The notes under the pieces are model-generated. The model did no database searches. It was not told where the DNA came from and was given only the letters and a program-made list of their open reading frames with translations. From assembly GCA_963837775.1 (NCBI GenBank), contig CAWIOX010000004.1:186001-250000 (forward strand): a stretch of DNA of 64,000 bases, given 5' to 3'. Origin of the DNA: CAWIOX01 sp963837775 (lineage in GTDB: Bacteria > Pseudomonadota > Gammaproteobacteria > Burkholderiales > Burkholderiaceae_D). The position numbers and the translations under genes were made by a program. Positions 39,619 to 50,720 of this stretch are shown piece by piece; the stretch's first letter is position 1; every line of letters begins with the position of its first letter.

Positions 39619-41081
39619 ATGCCACGAATGACAATTTCCCCCTTGAAATTTGCAGCGCTGCTGCTTGATCAGTGCGCCACTCGTCGGCCAGGCGAATGAT
39701 CTTTCCATTTCCTCCGCATTCCAGTTGCCCGCAGCGAATACTGAATTCAATGCGGGCGATAGCGCAAATGACGATCCCGTGCCGCAAGTCCTTACGATGG
39801 AAGAAATTGACATCTGGGAACGCATTCGCAAGGGCTTCAATATCCAGGACCTGGAAAATCCGCTGGTTCTGGAGCAATCCAACTGGTACAGCTCACGCCC
39901 TGAATACATCCAGCGCACCACGACGCGCGCCTCGCGCTACCTGTTCCATGTGGTGCAGGAACTGGAAAAACGCGGGATGCCGACTGAACTTGCGCTGCTG
40001 CCGTTCATCGAATCGGCATTCAATCCGGAAGCATACTCCAGCGCCAAGGCTGCCGGCATGTGGCAATTCATTCCGACCACAGGCCTGATGTTCAAGCTCA
40101 AGCAGACGATGTTCAAGGATGAGCGCCGCGACGTCCTTGCCTCCACCACTGCCGCCTTGAATTACCTGGAGAAGCTGTACGGGATGTTCGGCGACTGGCA
40201 ACTCGCACTGGCAGCGTACAACTGGGGCGAAGGCTCCGTGCAGCGCGCGATCAAAAAGAATGAAGCCGCCGGCAAACCGACCGATTTCAACAGCCTGTCG
40301 GCACTGATGCCTGCCGAGACGCGCAATTACGTACCGAAATTGCAGGCCGTCAAAAACATCATCGCGCACCCGGATCAATACGGAATCAACCTGCCGAAGG
40401 TCGAAAATCAGCCGTATTTCGTCACTATCGGCAAAACCCGCGACATCGACATCAAAATCGCCGCACAACTGGCCGAGTTATCGATCAATGAATTCAAGGC
40501 ACTGAACCCGCAATTCAATCGTCCGGTCATCACCGGCGGCGACAAGACAAAAATCTTGATGCCACAAGCCAATGCGGAAAAATTCAAAACCAATCTGGCA
40601 AAGTGGAACCGTCCTCTTTCATCATGGACTTCGCACACCGTCAGCAAACGGGAGCGGATCGAGAACATTGCCAAGATGTTCAGCACGCTGCCCGAAATCC
40701 TGCGCGAAGTAAACCATATCCCGCCGAAGATGCTGCTGCAGGCCGGCTCCACCATCCTGGTACCGAAAGCCTCTGAAGCATCCGCCAAGGATATCGCACC
40801 CGAGGTGCTGGACAACGCGATCATTGCACTTGCCCCCGATGTGCCTGACACAAAACGCATATATGTGAAGGTGGGGAAACGAGACAATCTGGCATCCATC
40901 GCCAGCCGCTACAAAGTCAGCATTGCGCAACTTAAATCATGGAACAGCCTGAGCCGGGATAGCGTCAGCAAGGGTCAAAGCCTGCGAGCTGCAGGTACCG
41001 TTCACAATAAGCAGCAAAGTCGGCGGTCATCTGAAAGCCCCTGCCAGCCGGAAGTTGATCTCGAAACGCCACAAACGCTAA
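39619..41081 (+). CDS. mltD: Membrane-bound lytic murein transglycosylase D (two frame breaks)
   Basis: About 487 residues. After a hydrophobic leader (MPRMTISPLKFAALLL; break near 39665) comes the transglycosylase domain with LPFIESAFNPEAYSSAKAAG (catalytic Glu), WQFIPTTGLMF and LAAYNWGEGSVQRAI. Further on are weak LysM-like repeats and a clear LysM near 405-445 (VKVGKRDNLASIASRYKVSI). A break near 40990 precedes the true tail that ends SKRHKR. It cleaves peptidoglycan to 1,6-anhydro-muropeptides. Upstream is repeat copy 7. Confidence 0.9.
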
Positions 41082-41297
41082 CCTGCCCTCTCCACTACGG
41101 ATCGCAGCAATGGGCAATCCGATTCCCCATTGCTGCAGCAGTCCCGACAACATAGCAACCTCAGCTTGCTCCGCCCCCGTGGCGCCGGTTGAGCGCCATT
41201 CTCGTTGCGCCTGCACATCAATATTTACTGCTGCCCGCGCCCGCAACATTTCGGCATGCATTACGCACACTATTGACTGCAAGGCATAGCAACTCAA
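40965..41297 (-). CDS. Doubtful hypothetical protein antisense to mltD end
   Basis: A 110-residue minus-strand frame, partly opposite the mltD tail, with plausible composition in its upper half (QWGIGLPIAAIRSGEG). No family recognised and no clear ribosome site. It may be a chance frame; kept because the region 41082-41297 has no other gene. Confidence 0.25.
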   Translation of the reverse strand: MSCYALQSIVCVMHAEMLRARAAVNIDVQAQREWRSTGATGAEQAEVAMLSGLLQQWGIGLPIAAIRSGEGRLAFVAFRDQLPAGRGFQMTADFAAYCERYLQLAGFDPC

Positions 41298-41517
41298 ATG
41301 CCATGCTCCTCTGCATATAATAATTTCCTTTAACTCAAGTGAATCTGTTCAAGAACTTATTGAAATTAGAATATGCAGTCAATTTACCATAATGCAACAC
41401 TAATCTGCCTTAATCGAAAATTGCAATGACTGACAGCGATGCTTGTCCTCGCTGACGCCAATGCTGTGGAACCGATCATATACATGCACATCAATTTTGC
41501 CAACCGGCACCATAAAA
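41082..41517. other. Intergenic region between mltD and the GGDEF-EAL gene
   Basis: About 435 bp. Apart from the doubtful minus-strand frame I see only AT-rich sequence near 41320-41400 that may hold the promoter of the downstream gene. Confidence 0.45.
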
Positions 41518-43992
41518 ATGAATCAGATGTATGTGAATAGCTCAAACCAGTCGGATCAGGATAAGAGCTTGCGCTTGCGAACAATAATTACGCAGGACAG
41601 ATTATCGACAGCATGCCATCCGGCCTGATTGTGGTCGATGCGCAATACAATATCCGTTCATTGAATCAGGCCGCAAAAAAGATATTCGCGCTTGGCAATG
41701 ACGCTAGTTGAACCCGGCATGCCGCTATCGCTGATCATCGAAGATCAGACATCTGTTTGCCAGCATGGGCAATGCCTTGTCAAATGAACATCAGCGCTAC
41801 AAGAGCATCGCGTCACAGCACGACGGAATCGGAACCCGTCACTTCGAATTCGAATTATCCTGCACCCGCTTGAATCGCGAAGCCCTGCTGTTGCTGATGG
41901 TCCAGGACGTCACGCAGCGCATACAGTCGGAAGAGGAGTTGCGACAATTTCGCAGCTGGCATGGATAGCATAGCGGATGCCATTTACGTGATTGACCGCG
42001 CCAGAATGCGCCTGGTTGACGCCAATGAAACTGCGGCCAAAATTCTGGGCTATAGCCGCGAAGAACTGCTGGCGATCGAACTGAGCGACCTGAAACGTGA
42101 ACCTGCCGAAGTGGCACGGACGATCAAATTCTATGACGACCATCATCGGCAGCAAAAGAAAAACCGCAACCATGCGTACAGTACATGCACGCAAGGACGG
42201 CACCTGCTTCCCGGTCGAGGTCCATTTTCGTGCGGTAGAAAACGGATGGCAAATACTTCCTGATTGCTGTCGCCAGAGACGTCAGGCCCAAGCTACGTGC
42301 CGAAGCAAGCTGCGTGAGAGCGAAGAGCGCTTTCGCGTGACATTCAACCAGGCCGGAGTTGGCCTGGCGCATGTCGCACCCGACGGACGCTGGCTGCGAG
42401 TCAATCAGAAATTGTGCGAAATTCTCGGCTATTCACAAAGAGAATTACTCAACATGACATTCCAGCAGAGTACCCACCTGGAAGACTTGCAGAGCAATGT
42501 GGACTATGCACGGCGCACGCTGGCCGGCGAGATACAGGACTACCATCTGGAAAAGCGCTACCTGCGCCAAGGACGGCAGCAGCATCTGGATCAACCTCAG
42601 CGTGTCATTGGTCAGAACCGACGAAGGCGCGCCCAAATACTTCATCTCGGTGATCGAAGACATTTCTCGCCGAAAAAACGCAGAAGGCGCCTTACTGCAT
42701 CTGGCAAATTATGATGTCCTGACCGGCCTGCCGAACCGTGCATTAATGCAGGATCGACTCGCCCAATCACTGGCATACGCGCAACGCGCCGCAACCCAGG
42801 TTGCCGTCATTGCGCTTGATCTTGACCACTTCAACAACATCAATGACAGTCTTGGCTCCGCGATCGGCGACCAGATCCTGACGCAAATCGGACAGAAACT
42901 GCTGGCCAACGTGCGCCATGGCGATACGGCAGCCCGTCTGGGCGGCGATGACTTCATGCTGATCCTGAATGATCTGGAAGGCGAAGAAAGCGTTGAACTG
43001 GCTACGCAGCGGACGCTCCAGCTGATCGCCGAACCGATCACATCGCCGGCAACGAGATTTACTGCACCTGCAGCCTTGGCATCAGCCTGTACCCAAGGGA
43101 TGGCCAGGATAGCGCCGTATTGATGAAAAATGCACAATCTGCGATGTACCTGGCACGCGATGCCGGCGGCAACAACATCCAGTTTTATGCACGCGAGATG
43201 AATGACCGCACGCTGGAACGCCTGAAGCTGGAAAGCGGCTTGCGCCGCGCTCTGGAACGGCAGGAATTCGTACTGCATTACCAGCCGCAAATTGACATCG
43301 CATCAGGCAATCTGATCGGCATGGAAGCGCTGGTGCGCTGGCAACCGCCGGGGCAGGCAATGATCTCGCCGGCCGAGTTCATCCCGCTGGCAGAAAAAAC
43401 CGGCCTGATCCTGCCCATCGGGGAATGGGTTTTGCGTACCGCCTGCCTGCAAAATAAAGCCTGGCAAGATGCCGGCCTGCCTGCCATCCCGATCGCGGTC
43501 AACCTTTCCCCACGCCAATTCAAGCAGCAAGACATCGTGAAAATGGTTTCGCTGTTGGCGCAGGAAGATCATTGCGACCTGTGCACGCTGGAACTGGAAA
43601 TCACGGAAAGCATCGCGATGGAACAGCCGGAAGTGGCGATTGAAACCATGAAAAAACTCAGGGCGATGGGCGTTCAGCTGTCGATTGACGATTTCGGCAC
43701 CGGCTATTCCAGCCTGAATTACCTGAAACGGTTCCCCATCAATACCCTGAAGATCGATCAATCCTTCGTCAGGGACATCACCGCCGACAGCGACGATGCC
43801 GCCATCGTCACTGCCATCATCGCATTGGCGCACAGCATGAAACTGAAAGTGATTGCGGAAGGCGTGGAAACTGCCGAGCAACTGGCATTCCTGCGGGAAC
43901 AGCACTGCGACCAGATGCAGGGCTATTACTTCAGCCGGCCATTGCCGGCCAGCCGCATGGAGCAACTGCTCAGGGAGTGTACCGCCCGATAA
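41518..43992 (+). CDS. PAS-PAS-PAS-GGDEF-EAL signalling protein (frame breaks)
   Basis: About 824 codons. Three PAS-like segments (IIDSMPSGLIVVDAQYNI; SIADAIYVIDRARMRLVDAN; FNQAGVGLAHVAPDGRWLRV) precede a GGDEF domain (NYDVLTGLPNRALMQDRLAQ, active-site GGDDF) and an EAL domain (GMEALVRWQPP, VELEI-like LELEITESIAM, IDDFGTGYSSLNYL). Breaks near 41600, 41715, 41955, 42150, 42580 and 43050. The GGDDF variant keeps most catalytic residues but may be weak; the EAL domain looks complete, so c-di-GMP hydrolysis is likely. Cytoplasmic, sensing input unknown. Confidence 0.86.
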
Positions 43993-43999
43993 AGACCGA

Positions 44000-45588
44000 T
44001 CAGCTATCGTCTGCCACCGCATACGTCGAGGCCGCCAGCAGCCGCCTGGTATACGGGTGCGTCGGCCGCGACAAGACCGAGTCGACGGCGCCCTGCTCGA
44101 CGATTTTGCCATCCTTCATCACCATCACGCGATGCGCCATCGCGCGGATCACCGCCAGATCATGGCTGATGAACAGGTAAGCCATCCCGTATTTGCGCTG
44201 CAGTTCCGCCAGCAGCGTCAGCACCTGCTGCTGCACCGACACATCCAGCGACGAAGTCGGCTCGTCCAGCAGGATCAGTGCCGGCTTCAGCACCAGCACA
44301 CGCGCAATCGCGATGCGCTGGCGCTGCCCGCCGGAAAACTCATGCGGATAGCGCGACAGCATGTCGGCCGACAGGCCGACTTCCTGCATGCCGCTCACTA
44401 CCGCCGCACGCCGCTCGGCAGCACTCTGTTGCGGCTGGTGCAGCGCCAGCCCCTCGCCGACGATTTGCTCGATGGTGCGGCGCGGCGACAGGGACGCAAA
44501 CGGGTCCTGAAACACCACCTGCATTTTGGCGCGCAAGGGGCGGATCGCGGCGCTCGACATGTCGCTGATCAGCTTGCCGTCAAACCGGATGCGGCCGGAG
44601 ACCGTCGCCGCAGACAGCCGCAGCAAGGCCATGCCGAGCGTCGATTTGCCCGAGCCGGATTCGCCGACGATGCCCAGCGTCTCGCCGGGGCGCAGCGTCA
44701 GAGCGACATCCTCCACCGCGCTGAACTGCGAGTGCCTGAACCAGCCCTGCTTGATCGAAAAGGTGCAAGCCAGCTGTTCCGCCTCGATCAGGTACGGCGC
44801 ATCGCCGGCGACCGTATTGACCATGCGCTGCGGGTGGCTGGCCAGCAATTGACGGGTGTAGGCCTCGCGCGGCCGGCTGAACAGCTCTGCCGTGGCCGCC
44901 ACCTCCACCAGCCGCCCCTGCTCCATCACGCCGACGCGGTCGGCGAAATGCCGCACCAGATTCAGGTCGTGCGTGATCATCAGCACCGCCATGTTCTCTT
45001 CGCGCTGCAATTGATTCAGCAATTCCAGTATCTGCACCTGGATCGTCACGTCCAGCGCGGTGGTCGGCTCGTCGGCGATCAGCAGCTTGGGCTTGCAGGC
45101 CAGCGCCATCGCGATCATCGCGCGCTGGCGCTGGCCGCCCGAGAGCTGATGCGGGTACGACAGCGCGCGCCGCGCCGGCTCCGGAATGCCGGTGCGGTCC
45201 AGCAATTCCACCGTGCGCAGCGCGGCGGCCCTGGCGCTGATGCCTTCATGCAGCATCAGCACTTCGGCGATCTGGTTGCCGATGGTGAACAGCGGATTCA
45301 GCGCCGTCATCGGCTCCTGGAAAATCATCGCGATATCCTTGCCGCGCACCGCGCGCATCGCGGCTTCCGAACGGGCCAGGATGTCCTGCCCTTCGAACAG
45401 GATGCGCCCCGCATAACGGGCATCCTGATTCAGGCGCAATGCCGACAAGGCGGTCACGGTCTTGCCGGAGCCGGATTCGCCGACCAGCGCGAATTTTTCA
45501 CCGGCGGCGATCGAGAAACTGACGCCAGCGCACCACCGTGGCGTGCGCCAAAGCTGACGCTCAGATCCTGAATGTCGAGCAGGCTCAT
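44000..45588 (-). CDS. yejF: Peptide ABC transporter dual ATP-binding protein YejF (one frame break)
   Basis: About 529 residues carrying two complete nucleotide-binding domains. First: ALVGESGSGKTVTALSALRL, then LSGGQRQRAMIAMALA and LLIADEPTTALDV. Second: GIVGESGSGKSTLGMALLRL, FSGGQRQRIAIARVL and LLDEPTSSLDV. Break near 45525. Start MSLLDIQDLSVSFG at 45588 overlaps the yejE stop by four bases. It powers the yejABEF importer for peptides (and microcin C-like compounds in enterobacteria). Confidence 0.92.
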
Positions 45589-46617
45589 GACTTTCTCCTG
45601 ACATCCAGCGCATTGCGCAACGCGTCGCCGATATTGGTCAGCAGCAGCAGCGTGATGGTCAGCACCGCAAAGGTCGACAGCGAAATCCACCAGGCATCGA
45701 GATTGTTCTTGCCCTGCGCCAGCAACTCGCCCAGGCTGGGCGTCGAAGGCGGCACGCCCAGGCCCAGGAAATCCAGGCTGGTCAGCGCCAGGATCGCGCC
45801 GCTCATGCGAAACGGCAGGAAGGTGACCACCGGCGTCAGGCTGTTCGGCAGCACATGGCGCCAGATGATTTGCCCATTCGACAGGCCCAGCGCCCGCGCC
45901 GCCTGCACGTATTCCAGATTGCGGTTGCGCAGGAAATCGGCGCGCACATAGTCGGACAGGCCCATCCAGCCGAACAGCGACAGCAGCACCAGCAGCAAAC
46001 CGATGCTGGGCTCGAAGATCGACGCGAAAATGATCAGCAGATACAGTTCCGGCATCGAGCTCCAGATTTCGATGAAGCGCTGGAACAGCAAATCGGTCCG
46101 GCCGGCGAAATAGCCCTGCAGCGCGCCGGCGACCACGCCCAGCAGCACGCCGGTGAAGGTCAGCGCCAGCGCCGAACAGGATCGAAACCCGGAAACCGTA
46201 CAGCAGGCGCGCCAACACATCGCGGCCGCGGTCGTCGGTGCCCAGCCAGTTGTCGGCCGAAGGCGGCGCCGGGTTCGGCGAAGTGGCGAAATAATTCAGC
46301 GTGTCGAAGCGGTAATGGTTCAGCGGGTACAGCGCCCAGTTGCCGTTGTGCCGGAATTGGTCGCGGATGAACGGGTCGAGGTAATCGGCCGGCGTGTCGA
46401 AATCGCCGCCGAACACCTTTTCCGAATAGGTTTTCGCGACCGGAAACACCAGCTCGCCGTTGTAACGGGCAACCAGCGGCTTGTCGTTCGACACCAGTTC
46501 CGCCACCAGGCTGAGCGCAAACAGCAGCGAAAACAGCAGCAGGCTCCAGTAACCGCGCCGGTTCTGCCGGAAGCGCAGCCAGATGCGGCGGCCGGGGGAT
46601 ACGGATGGTGTCGTCAT
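45585..46617 (-). CDS. yejE: Peptide ABC transporter permease YejE (one frame break)
   Basis: About 343 residues with an N-terminal TM, a long periplasmic insert (AKTYSEKVFGGDFDTPADYL) typical of YejE, then five TMs. The conserved loop is YVQAARALGLSNGQIIWRHV. A break near 46170 separates GTDDRGRDVLARLLYG from LTFTGVLLGVVAGALQGYF. It pairs with YejB in the membrane. It overlaps yejB by ATGA and yejF by ATGA. Confidence 0.92.
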
Positions 46618-47673
46618 CGGCTCAGGCTCTCAAACTGGACGCGCGGATCGGCCCACACATAGCACAGGTCGCCCAGCAATTTCACAAACAGGCCGATCAG
46701 CGTAAACAGGTACAGCGTGCCCATCACCACCGGATAATCGCGCCGCACCACCGATTCATACGACAGCAGGCCCAGCCCGTCGAGCGAAAACAGGGTCTCG
46801 ATCAGCAGGCTGCCGGCGAAAAAGGCGCCGATGAAGGCGGCCGGAAAACCGGTCACCAGCGGGATCAGCGCATTGCGGAACACATGCTTGTACAGCACCG
46901 TGTTCTCGCTCAAGCCCTTGGCGCGCGCGGTCAGCACGTACTGCTTGCGGATTTCTTCCAGAAAAGTGTTCTTGGTCAGCATCGTCATCACCGCAAACGT
47001 GCCGGCCACCGAGGCGGTCACCGGCAGCGTGATGTGCCACAGGTAATCGGTGACCTTGCCGCACCACGGACAGCGTTTCCCAGTTATCCGAGGTCAGCCC
47101 GCGCAGCGGGAACCATTGCACGAAGCTGCCGCCGCCGAACATCACCAGCAGCAACACGCCCAGCACGAAACCCGGTATCGAATAGCCGACCAGCACCAGC
47201 ATGCTGGACGCCACATCGAAACGGCTGCCCTCGCGCACCGCCTTGGCAATCCCCAGCGGCAGCGACACGAAATAGGTCAGGAAGAAGGTCCACAAGCCCA
47301 GGGTGATCGAGACCGGCAGCTTGGACTTGACCAGTTCCCACACATCCTTGTGATGGTAAAAACTCTGGCCCAGATCGAAACTGGCGAAGCCCTTCAGCAT
47401 CTGCCAGAAACGCTCCGGCGCCGGCTTGTCGAAACCGTACAGCGCCTTGATTTCCGCCACCCGCTCGGCATCGATGCCCTGCCGGCCGCGGTAGTCGGAC
47501 GCGCCGCCGCCAGTGGCCTCGCCACCGCCGCTGCGGCCCTTGAGTTCCAGCAAGGCCTGCTCGACCGGGCCGCCGGGTACGAACTGGATCACCGCGAAGG
47601 TGATCGCGATCACGCCGATCAGGGTCGGCAGCATCAGCAACAATCGCTTCGCTATATAAAACCACAGGTTCAT
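46614..47673 (-). CDS. yejB: Peptide ABC transporter permease YejB (one frame break)
   Basis: About 352 residues starting MNLWFYIAKRLLLMLPTLIG. The Gly-rich GGGEATGGGASDYRGR insert is typical of YejB. Permease loop YVLTARAKGLSENTVLYKHV. A break near 47060. Six TMs expected. The stop overlaps yejE. Between yejA and yejB lie 153 bp that contain repeat copy 8, in the opposite direction to the operon. Confidence 0.92.
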
Positions 47674-47728
47674 CGTTGCCTCGTCATCGTCAATGCCTCA
47701 AACTGCCGCACAGGCAGCCATCCGCGCC

Positions 47729-47813
47729 AAAAATATACTGCACCATGTATTTTTAGAAGGCCAATAAAACCATGCGGCAGATGCCATGTTTTTAATGATA
47801 CTCCCCTATTTTT
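47729..47813 (+). repeat. Dispersed intergenic repeat, copy 8, inside the yej operon
   Basis: Left box AAATATACTGCACCATGTAT, core CATGCGGCAGATGCCATG, right box GATACTCCCCTATTTTT. It lies between yejA and yejB, antisense to both. Confidence 0.82.
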
Positions 47814-47826
47814 ATACATAACAAGG

Positions 47827-49623
47827 TTATCTCGGCTTCATTTCCCACCAGCTTGAGATCACATACGGATCGGCCTGATAGTACAGCGGCGCCTTGGCCG
47901 GAATGCCGAAACGGTTGCGATAGGCGACCCGGTGCGTGGACGAAAACCAGTGCGTGACCACGATATGCTTGTGCAGCAGCACGCGGTCCAGCGCACGCGC
48001 CGCCGCCACCAGTTCACGCCGCGTTTTGGCGGCCACCAGCGCCTCCACCAGGCGATCGACCGCCGCATCCTTCAGGCCCCAGGCGTTATCCGAACCCTTC
48101 TGGTCGGCCGCCTTGGAGCCGAACATGCTGAACATTTCATTGCCCGGACTGGTGACGTCCGGGAAGCGGGTACTGGTCATGTCGAAATCGAATTCCTCCA
48201 TCCGCTTCTGCACCAGCGCATAGTCGGCGGTGCGCTGGTTGACCTGGAAGCCCAGCTTCTGCAGATTGCGCACATACACGCTGATGACGCGCGACAGCGC
48301 CGATTGATCGTCCAGGATCTCGAAGGCAAACGGCTCGCCCTTCGCATTGCGCAGCGCATCGTCGCGATACTCCCAGCCGGCCTCCTTCAGCAAGGCCTTG
48401 GCCTGCAACAGGTTGGCGCGCAAAGACGCCGGCGGCGTGGTGCTGGGCGGCACCGGCGCCGGACCGAACACGGCCGGATCCAGCTTGGCGCGCAGCGGCG
48501 TCAGCAATGTCAACTCGTCTTCCGACGGCAAGCCGGTCGCCGCCATCTCGCTGTTATTGAAGAAGGAATAAATGCGCTTGTACTGGCTGTAAAACAGCTG
48601 CCGGTTCATCCATTCGAAATCCAGCGCCAGCTCCAGCGCGCGCCGCACCCGGATGTCCTGGAACTGCGGCCGGCGCAGATTCATCACGAAGCCCTGCATG
48701 CCGGCGCCATTGGAATGCGTGAGCGCACGCTTGACGATTTCGCCGCTGGCAAATTTCGGGCCGTTGTAGCTGCGCGCCCAGTTCTTCGCGCTGTATTCGA
48801 CCGCCACATCGAACTCGCCGGCCTTGAATGCCTCCAGCTTGGCGACATCGTCCTTGTAGAAGCGGTAGTTGATCCGCTCGAAATTGAACATGCCCTTGCG
48901 CGACGGCACCTCGCTGCCCCAGTAGGCGGGATTGCGCTTGAAGCTGATCGAACGGCCGATATCATATTTGTCGATCAGATAAGGGCCGGAGGCGATCGGC
49001 GCCTCCAGCTGGATCTTGTCGAAATCGGTCTTTGCCCCCCATTTGCGGGAAAACACCGGCACGCTGCCGACGATCAGCGGCAATTCATGGTTCAGCGACT
49101 TGAAATCGAAGCGCACGCTGCGTTCGCCGGTGACCACGCATTGCTTGACGTCGGCAAAAACCGACTTGAATTGCGGCGCGCCCTTGCTCACCAGCATGTC
49201 GTAGGAGTGTTTCACATCGGCCGCGGTGACCGGATCGCCATTATTGAAGCGCGCCTTCGGGTTGAGCCGGAACGTCATCGACATCCGGTCCGGCGCCAGC
49301 TCCATGTCATCCGCCAGCAAACCGTACATGGTCGCGACCTCATCGGAAGAACCTACCGTCAGGGTTTCGAACATCAGTGCCGACACGCCGGCCGCTGCCA
49401 CCCCTTTCATCGAGAACGGATTGAATTTATCGAAACTGGTGCGCCGGTCGGGATTGGCCAGAAACAGCTCGCCCGCCTTTGGCGCAGCAGGATTGACATA
49501 CTCGAAATGGGTAAAACCGGCTGGATATTTGGGCGTGTCGTACAGCGAGAAAGCATGTGCGGCCAAGGCATTGCCGCTATACAGGCAGGCCACGAACGGC
49601 AAAATGACGAGAAATTTTTTCAT
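47827..49623 (-). CDS. yejA: Peptide ABC transporter substrate-binding protein YejA
   Basis: A 598-residue periplasmic protein, complete. MKKFLVILPFVACLYSGNAL is the signal peptide. HAFSLYDTPKYPAGFTHFEY is the YejA-type start of the mature part; TSTRFPDVTSPGNEMFSMF and the C-terminal YYQADPYVISSWWEMKPR are typical. An upstream in-frame ATG adds nine residues but MKK at 49623 fits a signal peptide. It binds peptides for YejBEF. Confidence 0.93.
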   Translation of the reverse strand: MKKFLVILPFVACLYSGNALAAHAFSLYDTPKYPAGFTHFEYVNPAAPKAGELFLANPDRRTSFDKFNPFSMKGVAAAGVSALMFETLTVGSSDEVATMYGLLADDMELAPDRMSMTFRLNPKARFNNGDPVTAADVKHSYDMLVSKGAPQFKSVFADVKQCVVTGERSVRFDFKSLNHELPLIVGSVPVFSRKWGAKTDFDKIQLEAPIASGPYLIDKYDIGRSISFKRNPAYWGSEVPSRKGMFNFERINYRFYKDDVAKLEAFKAGEFDVAVEYSAKNWARSYNGPKFASGEIVKRALTHSNGAGMQGFVMNLRRPQFQDIRVRRALELALDFEWMNRQLFYSQYKRIYSFFNNSEMAATGLPSEDELTLLTPLRAKLDPAVFGPAPVPPSTTPPASLRANLLQAKALLKEAGWEYRDDALRNAKGEPFAFEILDDQSALSRVISVYVRNLQKLGFQVNQRTADYALVQKRMEEFDFDMTSTRFPDVTSPGNEMFSMFGSKAADQKGSDNAWGLKDAAVDRLVEALVAAKTRRELVAAARALDRVLLHKHIVVTHWFSSTHRVAYRNRFGIPAKAPLYYQADPYVISSWWEMKPR

Positions 49624-49840
49624 GCACCCATTTTCACTGTTTGTTGCCATTGATGATGATCTTTATGCATGGCCATCCCCAAATGAATTACTTATTTTAC
49701 CGAAAGGAAACCCACAGTGCGGCGAACCTTTATACTTGCAAGCTGTAGATGGTAATCTAGTAAAAGTTGCCGTCCCGGCTAGTACGACCTACAATCTCGC
49801 CCAGTTCGACAAAAAGAACACGGTCGCACCAAAGAATTAA
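49622..49840 (+). CDS. Hypothetical 72-residue protein
   Basis: Frame MHPFSLFVAIDDDLYAWPSP continues to ASTTYNLAQFDKKN and ends before fabI. Codon use is more AT-rich than the neighbours. Its ATG overlaps the yejA ATG at CATG (49621-49624). No family recognised; the start could be further downstream. It could be a small conserved gene or a chance frame. Confidence 0.4.
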   Translation: MHPFSLFVAIDDDLYAWPSPNELLILPKGNPQCGEPLYLQAVDGNLVKVAVPASTTYNLAQFDKKNTVAPKN

Positions 49841-49885
49841 CCTCTACCGCAGTATTCAAGACAACGGTAGCATCTGGAGTCATTC

Positions 49886-50668
49886 ATGTCATTCTTGCAA
49901 GGCAAAAAAATTCTCATTACCGGCTTGCTATCAAGTCGCTCCATCGCCTATGGCATTGCGCAGGCTTGCAAACGCGAAGGTGCTGAACTGGCATTCACCT
50001 ATGTCGGTGAGCGCTTCAAAGAACGCACCGCAGATTTCGCCAAGGAATTCGGCAGTGAACTGATTTTTGATTGCGACGTCAGCAGCGATGAACAAATCAA
50101 TGCCTTATTTGCCGATCTGGGCAAATCCTGGGAACACCTGGACGGACTGGTCCATTCGATCGGATTCGCACCGCGCGAAGCCATTGCCGGCGATTTCCTC
50201 GATGGCCTGTCGCGCGAAGGCTTCAGGGTTGCGCACGACATTTCCGCCTACAGTTTTCCTGCGATGGCAAAAGCAGCGCTGCCCCTGCTCAGAGAAAACT
50301 CGGCATTGCTGACACTGACCTATCTGGGCTCGGTGCGCTCGATCCCGCACTACAACACGATGGGACTGGCAAAGGCCTCGCTGGAAGCCAGCGTACGCTA
50401 TCTGGCAGAGTCGCTCGGCAAGAAAGGCATCCGCGTCAACGGCATCTCGGCCGGACCGATCAAGACCCTGGCCGCCAGCGGCATCAAGGACTTCAGCAAA
50501 CTGCTGGGCTTCGTCGCCGAACACGCGCCACTGCGTCGCAACGTGACCATCGAAGACGTCGGCAATACCGCCGCATTCATGCTGTCCGACCTGGCCGGTG
50601 GCATCACCGGCGAGATCACCTATGTCGACGGTGGCTTCTCCCACGTCATGGGCGTCAGCGCCGAATAA
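49886..50668 (+). CDS. fabI: Enoyl-ACP reductase FabI
   Basis: A complete 260-residue SDR-type reductase. MSFLQGKKILITGLLSSRSI with IAYGIAQA (nucleotide loop), HSIGFAPREAIAGDFLDG, and HYNTMGLAKASLEASVRYL with the Tyr-x6-Lys catalytic pair. RVNGISAGPIKTLAASGI follows. It reduces enoyl-ACP with NADH in the last step of fatty acid elongation. An intrinsic terminator lies 25 bp after the stop. Confidence 0.96.
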   Translation: MSFLQGKKILITGLLSSRSIAYGIAQACKREGAELAFTYVGERFKERTADFAKEFGSELIFDCDVSSDEQINALFADLGKSWEHLDGLVHSIGFAPREAIAGDFLDGLSREGFRVAHDISAYSFPAMAKAALPLLRENSALLTLTYLGSVRSIPHYNTMGLAKASLEASVRYLAESLGKKGIRVNGISAGPIKTLAASGIKDFSKLLGFVAEHAPLRRNVTIEDVGNTAAFMLSDLAGGITGEITYVDGGFSHVMGVSAE

Positions 50669-50692
50669 TGCAGCACGCCTGAGCACGCAAAT

Positions 50693-50720
50693 CCCGGCAC
50701 TTCCCAGTGCCGGGATTTTG
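50693..50720 (+). terminator. Intrinsic terminator of fabI
   Basis: CCCGGCAC pairs with GTGCCGGG around TTCCCA and is followed by ATTTT. The A/T flanks extend the stem. Confidence 0.75.

Noticed and set aside
43853..45571. A 572-codon plus-strand frame opposite yejF
   Set aside because: It lies wholly antisense to the two well-defined ABC ATPase domains and has no ribosome site or known motif.
47932..49653. A 573-codon plus-strand frame opposite yejA
   Set aside because: Antisense shadow of an intact yejA with typical signal peptide; His/Arg/Gln-rich composition is typical of mirror frames.
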